From Uloborus plumipes (lineage: Eukaryota; Arthropoda; Arachnida; Araneae; Uloboridae), in the NCBI GenBank assembly GCA_038373865.1, contig JAXGGA010000091.1:248001-312000 (forward strand): 64,000 nt of DNA. Reading direction: 5' to 3'. The notes beneath the pieces are model-generated. The model was given only the letters and a program-made list of their open reading frames with translations, was not told where the DNA came from and ran no database searches. The translations under genes and the position numbers were made by a program. This document shows positions 10,946 through 22,135 of the stretch, piece by piece. Position 1 is the stretch's first letter. Each line of letters begins with the position of its first letter.

Positions 10946-12342
10946 GTTTGAAATAAGGTTTTCGGCCTTTCATTGAGAAGTTTGGACGGGACAGTTTAAT
11001 AAGATGAAGTTGTGTAAAGCGACAACTTTACTTGTGTCTGAACTGAGCTATATAATTGACCGAAATCTTGTCCAACCATGAGATTTACAATGGCATCAAT
11101 CGTGAAAATGTTCATGAATTCTTGTGAAATGTATGTTATTGAAGTTCTACGACGCCTTAGGGGATGCAGCACCTCGGGATAAGAGTCACAGGCCTCGGAG
11201 ACTTTCATAATTAGTAGACACAAGCAAAATTAGCCAAACTGTTCATGAAGTTATAGAAAATAGGTTGACTTTGTTAGTTTAAGTTTAAATCTAAGTTTGA
11301 ACCGAAAAGACTATGAGAAAAAGCAGGTGGAATAATCGTTTTAATAACGGGGTTGAAGATTTTTAATTTTGTATCCTTCGCAGTTTCGCAGCTTGTACAT
11401 GCGAATTCTGATACCGTGTATTAATTGAAATAAAAGCAAAAACTTGGAATTCATTGCTTAAAGTTAAATAAATTGCGGTAAAGCTTGAGACTAAACGAAT
11501 TTTCAGATAATGGCCAGTAAACCCAATAAAGGCATTAGCCACTTTATCGTCGTTGGTGGCGAATTTGAGTCAAGTTCCAAAATTGTATCCCCACTTCCCT
11601 TCATTCTGCATTTAGTAATATTACACCATGTACTTGCGTATATCTTAACTAAATTACTATATATGAAAGAAAAATGTTTAAAGTAAAACTTAGGAATTTT
11701 TTCTGAAAAAGAAAATTATTTATTTTAAAATCCAAATAATAAGACATTATGCAAATAAAGCAAAAACTAAACGCCCCTCATACTTAAAGTTTAAAAAGCA
11801 TTTCATTTAAACTGCTGATTGATCATAAATTTGGCCGTATTGGCTCTTTTTCCAACGTGGCATTTTCTGTATTGAAATTATGTATTTAGATGCGTTGTAC
11901 AGCAAATGAGTCAATTTTATCCCCAAGTTAACGTTGGCCACCAGTAACGATGCTAATGGCCAATTTCTTTTCATAATCTACTGAATTAGCATGGTCGCTG
12001 GTGGCCTTATTATGCTGGCGACTTGATGCATCGGTAGTTTGCATTGTTGTACAGAAAAAAAAGTAGGAACATAAAATCTTATTGTCACCAAACAATAATT
12101 TTTAGTCGTCACTGGCGATCGCTAATCTCGACCTTTAGATTGCGGCAATGATAAATTAACTCACGACATCAGTTTACTCAATTTTCATGCAATAGTACAG
12201 AACGGGTCACAAGTACGGAATTGAGTAGGGTTATTTCGCTAAAGTATTCCAACTCACACTTGTAGCAGTGTATCACAAAAGTATATCATCCCTTTTACCA
12301 AGCCCCTAGAAAGAAGTAAACGCTGTCAATGTTATGCTTCTA
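10946..12342. other. Intergenic AT-rich DNA, nothing recognised
   Basis: Apart from AATAAA sites near 11429 and 11467, possible poly(A) signals for the protease, there is no exon, paired terminus or tandem array that I can support. Confidence 0.5.
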
Positions 12343-12372
12343 CACTCTAAAGAATGAATGTTGTTTCTGCAG

Positions 12373-14730
12373 TAGGGTGATTCAGAAATGTATGGAAAAA
12401 AATAAACTTTGTATTTTTGCGCGTCTTACCCTCTTATTTTGTGCCACTATATACACTGATTATTTGTGCTAAATTTTGACAAAATATCTTAATATTTAGA
12501 GGTCGCGCAAACGCCTTGAAATTTCGTAATATTGATAAAAACGTGAACGTAAATGATACCTATGGAAAAAAGTAGCCTTTGTATTTTTGTTCGTCTTACC
12601 GTCTTATTTAGGCCTTTATATACACTGAATTATTTGTCCAAAATTTTAGTAAACTATGTTTACCTTTAGAAGTACTTCAAATTTTGTGATAGTGGCACAA
12701 ATGCGAACGTAAATAATAATAATAAAGTTACTTTATTGCTGTTTTTTTCTCTGAAGAAAAAAACGTGCAATCACAAAATGAACTATATATCTGAAAAACC
12801 AATGAAATGCAGAAAAGTATGAAAACTAATCAAATATGGAAAAAATATAAAAAACAAATTTAAATACATTAAATATATAGTAGTTCGCTCATTAATTCTT
12901 GCAATACTTTTTAAGGTTACATTTTTGCAACTTTGAAACCTTTTCTGTGTTCCTGTACCACTTGAAGAAGACACTGTCTTTGTTTTTCGTCGTTAGTGAT
13001 AGTCTTAACAAATGCTTCGATAGGGGCCACGCCACGCTCCGTATTGTCGTTTACAATCCTCAGTTTCTTCGGTAGTACAAAGCCTTGTTTATAGCTATCT
13101 TGAAGATTCCAATGCTCAGGATCAAACGGCTGATATATTTTGAGTTTCTTCTTTACATGAATAAGGACGCTGAAAATGTTCCAAATCATTTCTCAGTGCT
13201 TGCACAAAAAGGGTTGCTGGGAACCCAGCTCTTAGATATTCGTTCCCATTAACGATAAGAATGTGAACTAAATCACATTCATATGTTACGAATACCTTTT
13301 CTTTGTCCGGCTGCAAGTTTGAACTGGTTGTGAAATAAACTTGAAGCCATAAAGAATCTTTGACACAGATATAGCACGATGAACCGCTCCTGGGACACGA
13401 AAACATACACCAAGAGAAGGTGCTCTGCTCAAGAAAACCACACTAAGCTCTAGTATCTTCCTTAGACACTTCTTTTGCATAGGTCATGAGAAGTTGACTT
13501 TGCGCAACTTCCATTACTAGTTGCACGTTGCTCTGAAATGGCTACCAACTCCTCAAACTCATCGTTTCTTACTCCAGGTTTAAAATTAGAATGTTTTATC
13601 TTTGACTATGATTGCTGAAACCGCTTAAAAAGCAGTATTGTAGATAAAATGGCAGCAGATGGTTCACGCAATTGCGTAAACACCGCATTTGACATTGCAC
13701 GCAATCAAATACCCCAATTCTGCCTATTTCTTGGTTTATCGGTTAAAATACCGAAAGACCAAGACTAGAATAGACTTCGGTTGTAATACCACAGAAAACA
13801 CAGTGTCTAATATATAATGGTGGAAAGCACAATATAAAAGTTGCTTCCCTAGTTCTTTTTCCAAGTTCAAACTTAATCCAACTTTAGTAACGGCACTGCA
13901 TGTCGTATCGAAACACATACCACGTACGAGCTCAGTAACTGGTTATCGCACAGCAGCATTGCCGTAGCAATTCCAGTGCCTGACTAACTTACTAGAACCC
14001 AGAAGTAAATCATCAATGCTTGTGGTCCTGATACTAATACTGGTATGAACCCCACCGATCTTCCTTCATTTTCCCAATATATTTTGCATAAGTGTTTCGT
14101 TCCAGTGAACTATTAAAGGAAGTCATAGATTTAAACGACTTTTGTAAGTTAACGGCCGATTCAGAGCGAATAGTTTGCCTTTACCGTTTTATGGACGTTG
14201 TCAAATCCTCCCCATTTTGACCCATACTTTGTTCTGTAGCAGCTACTATTAAAGTGGTTTTCTGTCACTTATATTGGGCCCTATCTAGAGTGGATGCTAG
14301 GTGTTTTAGCCGAATAAACTCACACATCTCAAACAACCGAAAAGAAAACAGAAACCACAGCCCGAGCTTGCAGCTGCATTTTCTAGCCAAACTCAGGTAA
14401 GAGATGATGTAGCTTTGGAGCGGGGGAAGGGGGAGGGGGTCGTTACAACTCACTTTGAGCTATTATTTTATTGACTAATTACTTAGTAGTGTAAACTAAC
14501 ATTTTTAATTATTCCATTTTATATGAAGAACAATATTATTTCGGGTAATGAAGTTATGTACTCCAACTCTCGAAATTGCTAATTTTCAATAGAATTCGAT
14601 CGCGTTGCGCGACCTCTAAATATTATTCAATTGAGCTATAATTTTATATACATCACATTCATGAATAGTGTAAAGAAACTGCGGGGTAAGACCAAAGAAA
14701 TTTGAAAAAAAAAATTTTTGAATCGCCCTA
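12373..14730 (-). mobile_element. 2.36-kb degenerate hAT-like element
   Basis: The ends tagggtgattcagaaa and tttttgaatcgcccta are inverted repeats and the flanks are a perfect 8-bp duplication, ttctgcag (12365-12372 and 14731-14738), the hAT hallmark. The minus strand keeps broken coding pieces between 12783 and 13480. One reads NDNTERGVAPIEAFVKTITN followed by KQRQCLLQVVQEHRKGF. I associate that NDxxERGV and LLQVVxxHRK pattern with transposon-derived proteins of invertebrates, from memory only. Stops and frameshifts show it is dead. It inserted into the CACTG MITE above. Confidence 0.78.
12783..13480 (-). pseudogene. Broken transposon protein of the hAT-like element
   Basis: Overlapping minus-strand frames of 63, 90, 94 and 64 codons are pieces of one former protein separated by frameshifts. 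The most conserved-looking piece (12917-13189) contains PEHWNLQD, LPKKLRIVNDNTERGVAPIE and LLQVVQEHRKGF. No intact catalytic domain can be assembled by eye, and a hAT dimerisation block (CxxWW type) was not found. Family membership rests mainly on the 8-bp duplication and the termini of the surrounding element. Confidence 0.5.
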
Positions 14731-15222
14731 TTCTGCAGTATAATACAGCTAATTTTAAAGTAATAAACCGTAAATATTTCTAATTTTAAAGTAATAAACT
14801 AAACGAATTTTGCAGCACTAAACTGTAAAATTGTTAATTTTACATTTTATCACCGTGCATTTTACAGTTTTAAACTGAAACCTCTGCTGCCAGTAACGTA
14901 CCGTTGTTTTTACAGTATAATATTGCCAAAATTTTGCGGGAATAAACTGCAAAATTTCTAACTTTACAGTAAGAAGCTGTAAAATTGCTAGTTTTACAAT
15001 TTATGACTGCTCATTTTACAGTTTTTAACTGGAATCTCGGCTGCCAGCATTGTTCAATTACTCTGTAAAAACAACAGTTCATATTTTGCAGTGTACTCGA
15101 TGTCTTCAGAGTGCATGTCTTCAACAACGATCATGCTTGTGGCCTAAAATTTAACAAGTGAGTAGAATAGAGAATTCAAGCATGCCTCGTGTGCCTCGAG
15201 AAGCCCTCGTTCACTAACATTA

Positions 15223-16154
15223 CAGTGAACTCTCACTTATACGCCGCCTCGTTTATGCGCCTTTTTCACTTATACGATGATTTTGAATGGTCCCAGCACA
15301 TTCCATGGCTTAGTAATGATAGTGTCATTCGTTTATACGTCGATCTAAAGATAAATATTTCACTTATGCGCCGAATTTTCATTAAAATAATAAAAAATTA
15401 ATTTATTTTCTTTAAAAAATAAGCATTTTTCTTTACTTTCCTCTTTAATCTTTCGCTTTTACTGCTCAGAGAAGGCATTTTTTGCTCATGAACTAGCGTT
15501 TGGAGAGGGACAATAACCTATTATGGATCGTTTTAAAGAGAACAGTTTGTAATTAGGTATGCTACAATTTTTGTTATCTCTTTATCATTGTATTTGTTAA
15601 GCTGCATATATTGGATCAGCTTACAAAGTCCAACCCGTAGTCTCGTCAGTGAATACAATATCCAAAGTAAAACTAATTCATGATGAACTTATTTACAATG
15701 AATACCTTCCTTAGCACGAATTTCATTCAGAAAGTACAATGCCGAAACTATCGGCTTACAGATTGGTCGACTCAACCGAGTCGCCGATCAAAATTGAAAA
15801 ACAAATACGAGCCAAGCAAAGTGCCGGTAGCGAGCTTAAATGCTTCCGGCAATTTGCATATGCGTAACGTGATCTTGATGCAAGAACGAAAAACGTAGAT
15901 CGAGTAAAAATCATATGCAAATTATGCATTTTAGAAAATTAAATTAACTCGAATCGTAACAGTATTTACGTTACAGGAATTGCCAAACCGTAGTGATATC
16001 TCCCTTTTCTATAGAAACATTCTTATTCATTCTCTCATTAGAACCTATGTTGCGTTTCAGTCATTTAAATAGGCTTGTTCACTTATACGTCTCTCTCACT
16101 TATGCGCCTTTTTCTGTTGGTCCCTTGGTCCGGCGTATAAGTGAGAGTTCACTG
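15223..16154. mobile_element. pogo/Tigger-like MITE, copy 1
   Basis: Termini cagtgaactctcacttata and its complement end exactly at TA duplications (15221-15222 and 16155-16156). Similarity continues inward with gcgcctttttcactta near both ends. CAGTG termini and a TA target fit pogo/Tigger-type elements. 932 bp, no coding region. A second copy lies at 39879-40369. Confidence 0.72.
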
Positions 16155-16444
16155 TATTTGTGATGTAAGTGAAAAATAAAATAAAAATGTTTTAACTAAA
16201 ATGTGTAGTTGTTGAAAAAGAAGAGGTTGAACTTTGATGGTTCTGCTTCAGGGCTTTGTTTTTTTTTTTGGAGGGGGTGAAGCTGCCCAATCAATGAAGA
16301 AGTTTGACGAGTGGACAAACACATCTTTTTCCACACTGTTAAAAAAAAAAAAGAAAGAAACAAAAATTGCGGTACTACTCGACAATTTCTAGTAAACTAG
16401 ACTTCCATAAATGGAAGTTTACAAATACTTTTGTGTTATTGATG

Positions 16445-16723
16445 TAGAGAAAATTACAACATTAAGGAGGCACAAATAAGCAGGGATACTGCAGACACGT
16501 GTTTCGGCGTTACAAGGAACGATTTTTTCAATGCAAAAAATATTGAGCTTATGGATGCACAGACATCCGACAAAAGCTATATCGGACAAAAGCTTTGTCG
16601 GATGTCTGTGCATCCATAAGCTCAATATTTTTTGCATTGGAAAAATCGTTCCTTGTAACGCCGAAACACGTGTCTGCAGTATCCCTGCTTATTTGTGCCT
16701 TCTTAACGTTGTAATTTTCTCTA
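16445..16723. repeat. 279-bp near-perfect palindrome
   Basis: Two arms of about 135 bp mirror each other from tagagaaaattacaa at the left to ttgtaattttctcta at the right, with only a few mismatches. The centre is around tccgacaaaagctatatcgg. Because the arms match, identical short proteins appear on both strands, and they are not genes. It sits inside a degenerate array of units containing agactggacttccataa (about 16395-16920). It is most likely a foldback element, possibly longer than the palindrome. Confidence 0.88.
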
Positions 16724-16970
16724 CTTCCATAACGGGGTTAACACTAAAAAAAAAAACTGCCATGCTACTATAAAGTCTCTAATAGACTGGACTTCCATAA
16801 AGGGGATTACATTAAAAAATAACTGCAACGCCACTAGAAAGTAGCTAGAAAACTGGATTTACATAAAAGTGTCTACGCAAAAAGAAAAAAAAAAAAAACT
16901 ACAGTACTACGAGAAATCTCTAGAAAACTGACTTAGATCAAGTTTTCTAGTAGCGGTTCTTTAGTAACTA

Positions 16971-17159
16971 CACTGTTAACACTAACTATGTACCTTTAAG
17001 GGTGACACGTTGGAGCACCCCCTGAAGGGTGACACTTGAGTCTCTATGGCTCCTTATGGTGCCACGGGGTGCTACACGGAGCCAAATGGCACCCCTCAGG
17101 GGTACCGCTAGAGCTACAACGTTTCAATCCTAAAGGTTCAACCTGTTGTTTTAACAGCG
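16971..17159. mobile_element. 189-bp GGTGCC-family MITE
   Basis: TA-flanked (16969-16970, 17160-17161), with termini cactgttaacacta and the complement of tgttgttttaacagcg. Internally it has gtaccttta and ctcaggggtaccgct and the tggctcc...ggtgcca modules that are multiplied in the 23192-24627 element. A short member of that family. Confidence 0.65.
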
Positions 17160-17168
17160 TATTTCTAT

Positions 17169-17809
17169 TAGGGTGGGGCGAAAAATAAAAAGTTTTTCAG
17201 ATCAACTTCTAATAGTTGCCAAAAGTTGCCTTTGGTGATAGTTAGCTTTTGTGCAAAATTTGAGAAAAATCGGTCAATATCTTCAGGGGGCGCTGCGATC
17301 GCAAAGTTTTACCATGGTTTTGTTATGGATTTTATGGTTAAAATATCAAAAAGAATGCCTTTTGCTAGTCTCTTTGCGTTTTTTTTACTGAAAAGATGTT
17401 TTCGTGCATTAAAATCATACGAAATGACTCACAAACATTATTTTATATGATATATTTATATTTAAAAAAAAATATTTTTTTTTTTCACGTTTTTGTTTTT
17501 TTTTAAATGCTTGAAATATAAATAGATCATATAACATAATTTTTTGTGAGTTATTTTATATGCTTTGAATGCATGAATATATCTTATGAGTAAAAAAAAT
17601 GCAATGAGATTAGCTAACGGCATTGTTTTTCATATTTTAACTATAAAATCCCGATAAAAGCTATGATAAAACTTTGCGATCGCAGCAAACTCTGAAGATA
17701 TTAACCGATTTTTCTCAAATTTTGCACAAAATCTAACTATCACCAAAGACAACTTTTGGCAACTATTAGAAGTTGATCTGAAAAACTTTTCATTTTTCGC
17801 CCCACCCTA
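17169..17809. mobile_element. 641-bp hAT-type MITE with about 160-bp inverted ends
   Basis: Ends tagggtggggcgaaaaat and the complement of its partner bound the element. The flanks atttctat and atgtctat are a 7-of-8 match, as expected for an old 8-bp hAT duplication. The inverted ends are unusually long and include tgcgatcgc(a) and gcaaaatttgagaaaaatcgg. No coding capacity. Confidence 0.78.
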
Positions 17810-18043
17810 ATGTCTATGCTACTTAAGAAGACGCTATTTCCTATATTCCTAAGTTTTCTAGGAGCTCTGTCAACCCTCGTTTATCGCAGTCAGCTCGTTC
17901 CAGAATACCGCGATACCTGAATTGCCGCAAAGCGAGATTTTTTATTTTTAAATTGAATATTTCTCTTGTGAGAGCGTATAGGGCATACGCGACCTTTCAA
18001 ATAGCCCCCTAGACCCCTGCAACGCCCGTCCGTCACCTTTTAA
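17810..18043. other. Spacer with a fragment of another DNA element
   Basis: The text caaccctcgtttatcgcag, followed by ccagaataccgcgata, looks like the terminus of a pogo/Tigger-type element whose other end I could not find. Nothing else is supported. Confidence 0.35.
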
Positions 18044-18252
18044 CCCATTAATGCCTGACTTTTTTTTTTCCAAAGATAATTTGTATACTGGTTACAAACA
18101 GTGTTTAATGGACAAGAAAAATAATTAAAAAAATATTATGTAAAAAATAATTTTTTTTATTGAGGAAAGAAAAATCGTCTCTTAAAAGTGACGATAGACC
18201 GCAGAGGATACATACTTTTTTTACTAAAATTTTTTCTGCCTACGATATAATA

Positions 18253-19669
18253 CACTGCTCGACATTGAAAATGCAACACCAAGAAGGAGTGGTCAGAAAT
18301 TCATGCAAATTTTACCGTAGACGCACGTCACTGAGTTATGCAAATGATATGAAATCCGCAGCTCTCCGACGCACGTGAAGTAAGATATAAGAGAATGAAG
18401 TTGAAAAGTGGGCTATGTTCATGTTAGTTTTTCTGCCAGACTTATCGGAGAAATTTGGTTTTTGTCTCGAAGGATACGTGTGATAGGAGGAAATGCCACG
18501 CCGTCCTCAACGAAGACACTTCCAGCATATAGACGACTTTACAAGGGGTATGGTGATCGGACTGAGAAGGGGAGGTTGGTCCATACGTCAAATTGCAGCT
18601 GATACCCACATGGATGCAAGCACTGTGCATCGGTTGTGTCGGAGATGGTTGGAAAGAGGAAATGTAGCCACACTGAGGAGTCCAGGTGCAGCCAGAGTGA
18701 CGTCAGACCGCTTGGATCGACGGATTCACCGACAAGCTGTGGCGGACCCGCAAGTCACTTGTACGTCGATTCTGCAGCACGTGCAAGGTACCCTGGATGT
18801 TCCTGTGTCAACCAGAACCATTTCCCGTCGACTGGTTGCACGTGGCCTGCAATCACGGCGCCCGCTAAGAAGACTGCCATTGACCTCACAGCACAGACTC
18901 CAACGTTTGGAATGGTGCCGGACCAGAGCGACGTGGATGGCAGAATGGCAAACCGTAGTGTTCTCAGATGAATCCCGCTTCTGTTTGTCCAGCGATAGTC
19001 ATCGCATACGTGTGTGGCGTCGACGTGGAGAAAGATCGAATCCGGCAGTAACTGTGGAACGCCCCACAGCGCGACAACGTGGCATAATGGTTTGGGGCGC
19101 TATTGCATACAATTCCGTATCACCTCTAGTTCGTATTCGGGGCACTATGACGGCCCAACGATATGTAGATAATGTACTGCGGCCGGTGGCAATCCCCTAC
19201 CTTCAGGGTCTGCCAAATGCAATTTTTCAACAGGATAACGCCCGGCCTCACAGTGCTCGAATCAGCCAACATGCTCTACGAGGTGTACAGATGCTTTCCT
19301 GGCCACCATACTCTCCTGACTTGTCACCAATCGAACATGTGTGGGACGTGATTGGACGCCGTTTGCAGAACCTGCCACTGCCTCGTTCAGAGGACGAACT
19401 GTGGCAAATGGTTGAAAGGGAATGGGGTGCCATCCCTCAGGACACCATCCGCAGGCTTATTGACTCCATGCTTAGACGTGTTTCTTCGTGCATCGCTGTC
19501 CGCGGTGGTCCTACTTCTTACTGAGCCGACGCCGTCCTCGCTCTAAATTTTGCTTATTTATATTGAAATAAATATCACTTATTGTTCCATGCTGTCTCTG
19601 TCTTCTTACCAAATTTCATCAATTTCTGACCGCTCCTTCTTGGTGTTGCATTTTCAATGTCGAGCAGTG
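18253..19669 (+). mobile_element. Intact Tc1-like transposon, 1417 bp
   Basis: Inverted ends of 49 bp with one mismatch begin cactgctcgacattgaaa. TA is duplicated at 18251-18252 and 19670-19671. The single frame inside is uninterrupted. With intact termini, target duplication and transposase, it has everything an autonomous copy needs and is presumably young. It inserted into a piggyBac-type MITE on the same strand. Confidence 0.95.
18493..19524 (+). CDS. Tc1-like transposase, 343 aa, apparently intact
   Basis: DDE transposase for cut-and-paste movement of the element at 18253-19669; such enzymes act in the nucleus on the element ends. From the ATG at 18493 the N-terminal third carries the expected pair of helix-turn-helix motifs (GGWSIRQIAADTHMDASTVH and later TCTSILQHVQG...VSTRTISRRL). 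The catalytic region has the first Asp in VVFSDESRF, then RVWRRRGE, IMVWGAI, the second Asp in FQQDNARPH and the Glu in SPDLSPIEHVWD. Between the second Asp and the Glu there are 32 residues, two fewer than the DD34E standard for Tc1. Length is normal for the family. No frameshift or stop. Confidence 0.95.
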   Translation: MPRRPQRRHFQHIDDFTRGMVIGLRRGGWSIRQIAADTHMDASTVHRLCRRWLERGNVATLRSPGAARVTSDRLDRRIHRQAVADPQVTCTSILQHVQGTLDVPVSTRTISRRLVARGLQSRRPLRRLPLTSQHRLQRLEWCRTRATWMAEWQTVVFSDESRFCLSSDSHRIRVWRRRGERSNPAVTVERPTARQRGIMVWGAIAYNSVSPLVRIRGTMTAQRYVDNVLRPVAIPYLQGLPNAIFQQDNARPHSARISQHALRGVQMLSWPPYSPDLSPIEHVWDVIGRRLQNLPLPRSEDELWQMVEREWGAIPQDTIRRLIDSMLRRVSSCIAVRGGPTSY

Positions 19670-19987
19670 TATTTAAAAAGACATTTTATAAGAAGAAATA
19701 AAATCAGCAATGAACATAAACTGGGAAGCTGGGAATAACTTTGAAAACTTAGCTTTTTTTCTTGAGATTGTGAACGATGTGATTTTTGATAAAGATCATA
19801 TTAAAATGGCTACAGGCTACAGAATACACTTTACAATGGTTATGTGCTGCAATCTGTTAATAACGAATTGAAGCAATACCAAGGTACTCATTGAACACTA
19901 TTATTTGGTTGAAATGTTCATTTAGGGGAAATTCAGACCCTTTTTTGGACCGTTCCTAAAAAAGGAAGCTAGTCATTAATGGGTTAA

Positions 19988-21194
19988 TTCATGCTACTCA
20001 GAGTATCGCACAAAAAATGAGAAAATGACATACCATGCATTTTTCTCACAAATAATATTCAAAGTTGATACTAATGAAGATTAATTGATTAAATTAGAGT
20101 TGATAACAATAGAAGTTGAACTCTGAACACTCCGTGCACTTTGTTGTTAACAATAATCGAAGTCATATCAAATTAAAAATTAAGAAACTTGTACTGTTAG
20201 AAAAAATGCCGGAAATACAGTGTCCGCTGAATTTGATTGCTATATTGAATTCAACGACACAGAAAAGTAGTTATACCGAAAGAAAATTGACAAAAAGTAT
20301 AAAAGTTGGAGTTTTTCCCTTTCGGTCATTATAAAAGGATGGCCCTTATAATGTGTGTTCGTTATAACGAGCGTCGACTGCATATAGGGTGAGTAAACTA
20401 TGAAAATGAGGAAATGCATTCTCTGAGAAAAAGAAACTTTATTATACAACATCATATACATCACATTCATTAGAATATTCACTTCGAACATCGCGTAGTC
20501 TAACAAGAAGGAACAGTGGAAGCATTTTCTCAGAATCGAACAATACTGTTGGTTTTTGGAACATTGAAGAGTTTTGGAAGATGACTTCTTTTGGCAATAA
20601 TAGTTTTTAGCAGTAACAAAAATATGTTTTTTTTTTTTTTTTTTTTTTAGTGATCCTTGTCTCAAATGCAGCCATCAACAGAAATAATATGGCTGCTGGA
20701 ACTACTTTGATAAACTCCCCCAAATCGGAAATTTGTCGACTTTTTTACGCATCAAGCGAAATACCTGCTACCATATATGAAATCCAAAAATAGTTGCCAC
20801 CAAACTTCAAAAAAAAAAAAAAAAAAAAAACCCTCAAAAATTTTACAAAATACAAGAAAATACTGAATTTGGCAACAGCAAAAACTTGAAAGCTTAAAAA
20901 ACCTAAATTGGCAACACCAAAATAAGAAACAGCAACACTAAAAATTTCGTAGAGAGTGCCAGATTTGGCACGTAAGTTTTTTGATGGTAGTGGTGGGGGT
21001 GGGGGTATATCGAAGTTATACCTGGCTGCTTCGTTTGGTATTCGTTTGGGAAGTAATTTCCCATTTATTGGCAGAGCCAAGGATGATAGCAGTAATGAAA
21101 ATGGAATGGAACATTTTGGAGAGCGAAGTTTGAAAAAAAGATTTCGCATTGCGCAGCGAAAATGTCTCTCCTCCAATTCTGATTAAAAAAATTG
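19988..21194. other. Unassigned AT-rich DNA with a foldback-type end
   Basis: No gene recognised. The segment cgttataacgagcgtcgact near 20362 has the look of a pogo/Tigger terminus (read on the minus strand it starts cagtcgacgctcg), but no partner end was found. T and A homopolymers lie at about 20628-20650 and 20810-20830. The open frames are low complexity. Confidence 0.4.
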
Positions 21195-21760
21195 TCATAA
21201 AATGACGGCTACAAAAGATATTGAATGGCAGCTCTAAAAGCAAAAAAAAAAAAAAAAAAAAAATCATTGAATAACGATTTAAAAGAAACTAAATGACGAT
21301 TGAAAAAAAATCATTAAATGGCAGCTGGGGGAATATAAAGCTCAACTGAATAATGGTTCAAAAAAATCATTCAATGGGAAAAAAATTCTCATTGAATGAA
21401 GCTTGGAAAAATAAACCATTGAGTGACAAGTTGGAAAACAAATCAAATTGAATAACTGCTGAAATAAAACATTAAAAAAAACTAAAAAAAAAAAAAAAAT
21501 CTCATTGAATGAAGCTTAAAAAAAATAAATCATTGAGTGACAAGTTGGAAAACAAATCAAATTGAATAACGGCTGGAAAAAAAAAATCTCATTGAATGAA
21601 GCTTGGAAAACTAAATCATTGAGTGACAAGTTGGAAAACAAATGAAATTGAATAACGGCTGAAATAAAACATTAAAAAAAATCTCATTGTGTGACGGTTC
21701 AGAAAAAGTCCTATGAGTGCCAGTTTAGAGAAAAACATTCTCATTGAATAACAGATAAAC
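21195..21760. repeat. Degenerate tandem array of attgaatgac-type units
   Basis: Repeats of about 20-23 bp around tcattgaatgacggctgaaa, organised into a larger unit of about 90-110 bp starting ctcattgaatgaagctt (about 21389, 21501, 21588). A-rich spacers separate units. No coding potential. Confidence 0.75.
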
Positions 21761-22135
21761 AAGGAGTTCTGTCAAAAACTAAAGCCTACTTTCTCGCCTA
21801 CAGACATCGACATTCTAGCATCTGATGAATATTCTCTTAATTATCTGAAATTGCAAATTTACCAAACATACCTTTTTAACCTATACAGCTGATTTCTAAA
21901 AGCAAAATATGCCTTTCTCATCTGATGAAGCAGAGAGGCAAAAAGTAAACAAAAGAATAAGCAAAGTTGTAGCATCTTTTAAACACTGCAGCAATTATAG
22001 TCCTTCCGTACTAAAGTCCTAAATTGCTTTAAAGAAAGACTTAAAAATAGAAAGCACATCAAAACGCATTTTATCAAACCAAAAAACTCGTCCTTAAATA
22101 AAATATCTCGAATTTTACTTTTAATCTGCAGACAG
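21750..22135 (-). repeat. Diverged dispersed repeat, partner of 240-660
   Basis: Reverse-oriented copy of the repeat at 240-660 with the same ordered landmarks. A ttta microsatellite follows at about 22198-22222. Class unknown. Confidence 0.7.

Larger units (their letters stand above)
12343..15093. mobile_element. CACTG-type MITE, split by a hAT-like element
   Basis: Flanked by TA at 12341-12342 and 15094-15095. The termini cactctaaagaatgaa and the complement of attttgcagtg match the CACTGCAAAAAATGAAC ends of the same family at 36272, 41726 and 62238. The body is built of short modules such as actgtaaaattgctaattttacagt that pair with each other. Without the insertion at 12373-14730 the element is about 390 bp. 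A Tc1/mariner-mobilised MITE is likely from the TA site. Confidence 0.7.
18044..19983 (+). mobile_element. piggyBac-type MITE copy 2, split by a Tc1-like element
   Basis: TTAA at 18040-18043 and 19984-19987 with the cccattaatgcc...cattaatggg termini of the family. The left piece (18044-18250) and right piece (19672-19983) join at a TA and together match copies 1, 3 and 4 across the junction (cctacgatataatatttaaa), which gives the exact empty site for the Tc1-like insertion. Confidence 0.9.

Noticed and set aside
16419..16773. Identical short proteins on opposite strands (MQKILSLWMHRHPTK...)
   Set aside because: The palindrome makes both strands read alike; no homology or further coding support.
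20240..21267. Minus-strand frames of 141 and 143 codons
   Set aside because: Low-complexity, poly-K and poly-F translations of A/T homopolymers; no splice or domain support.
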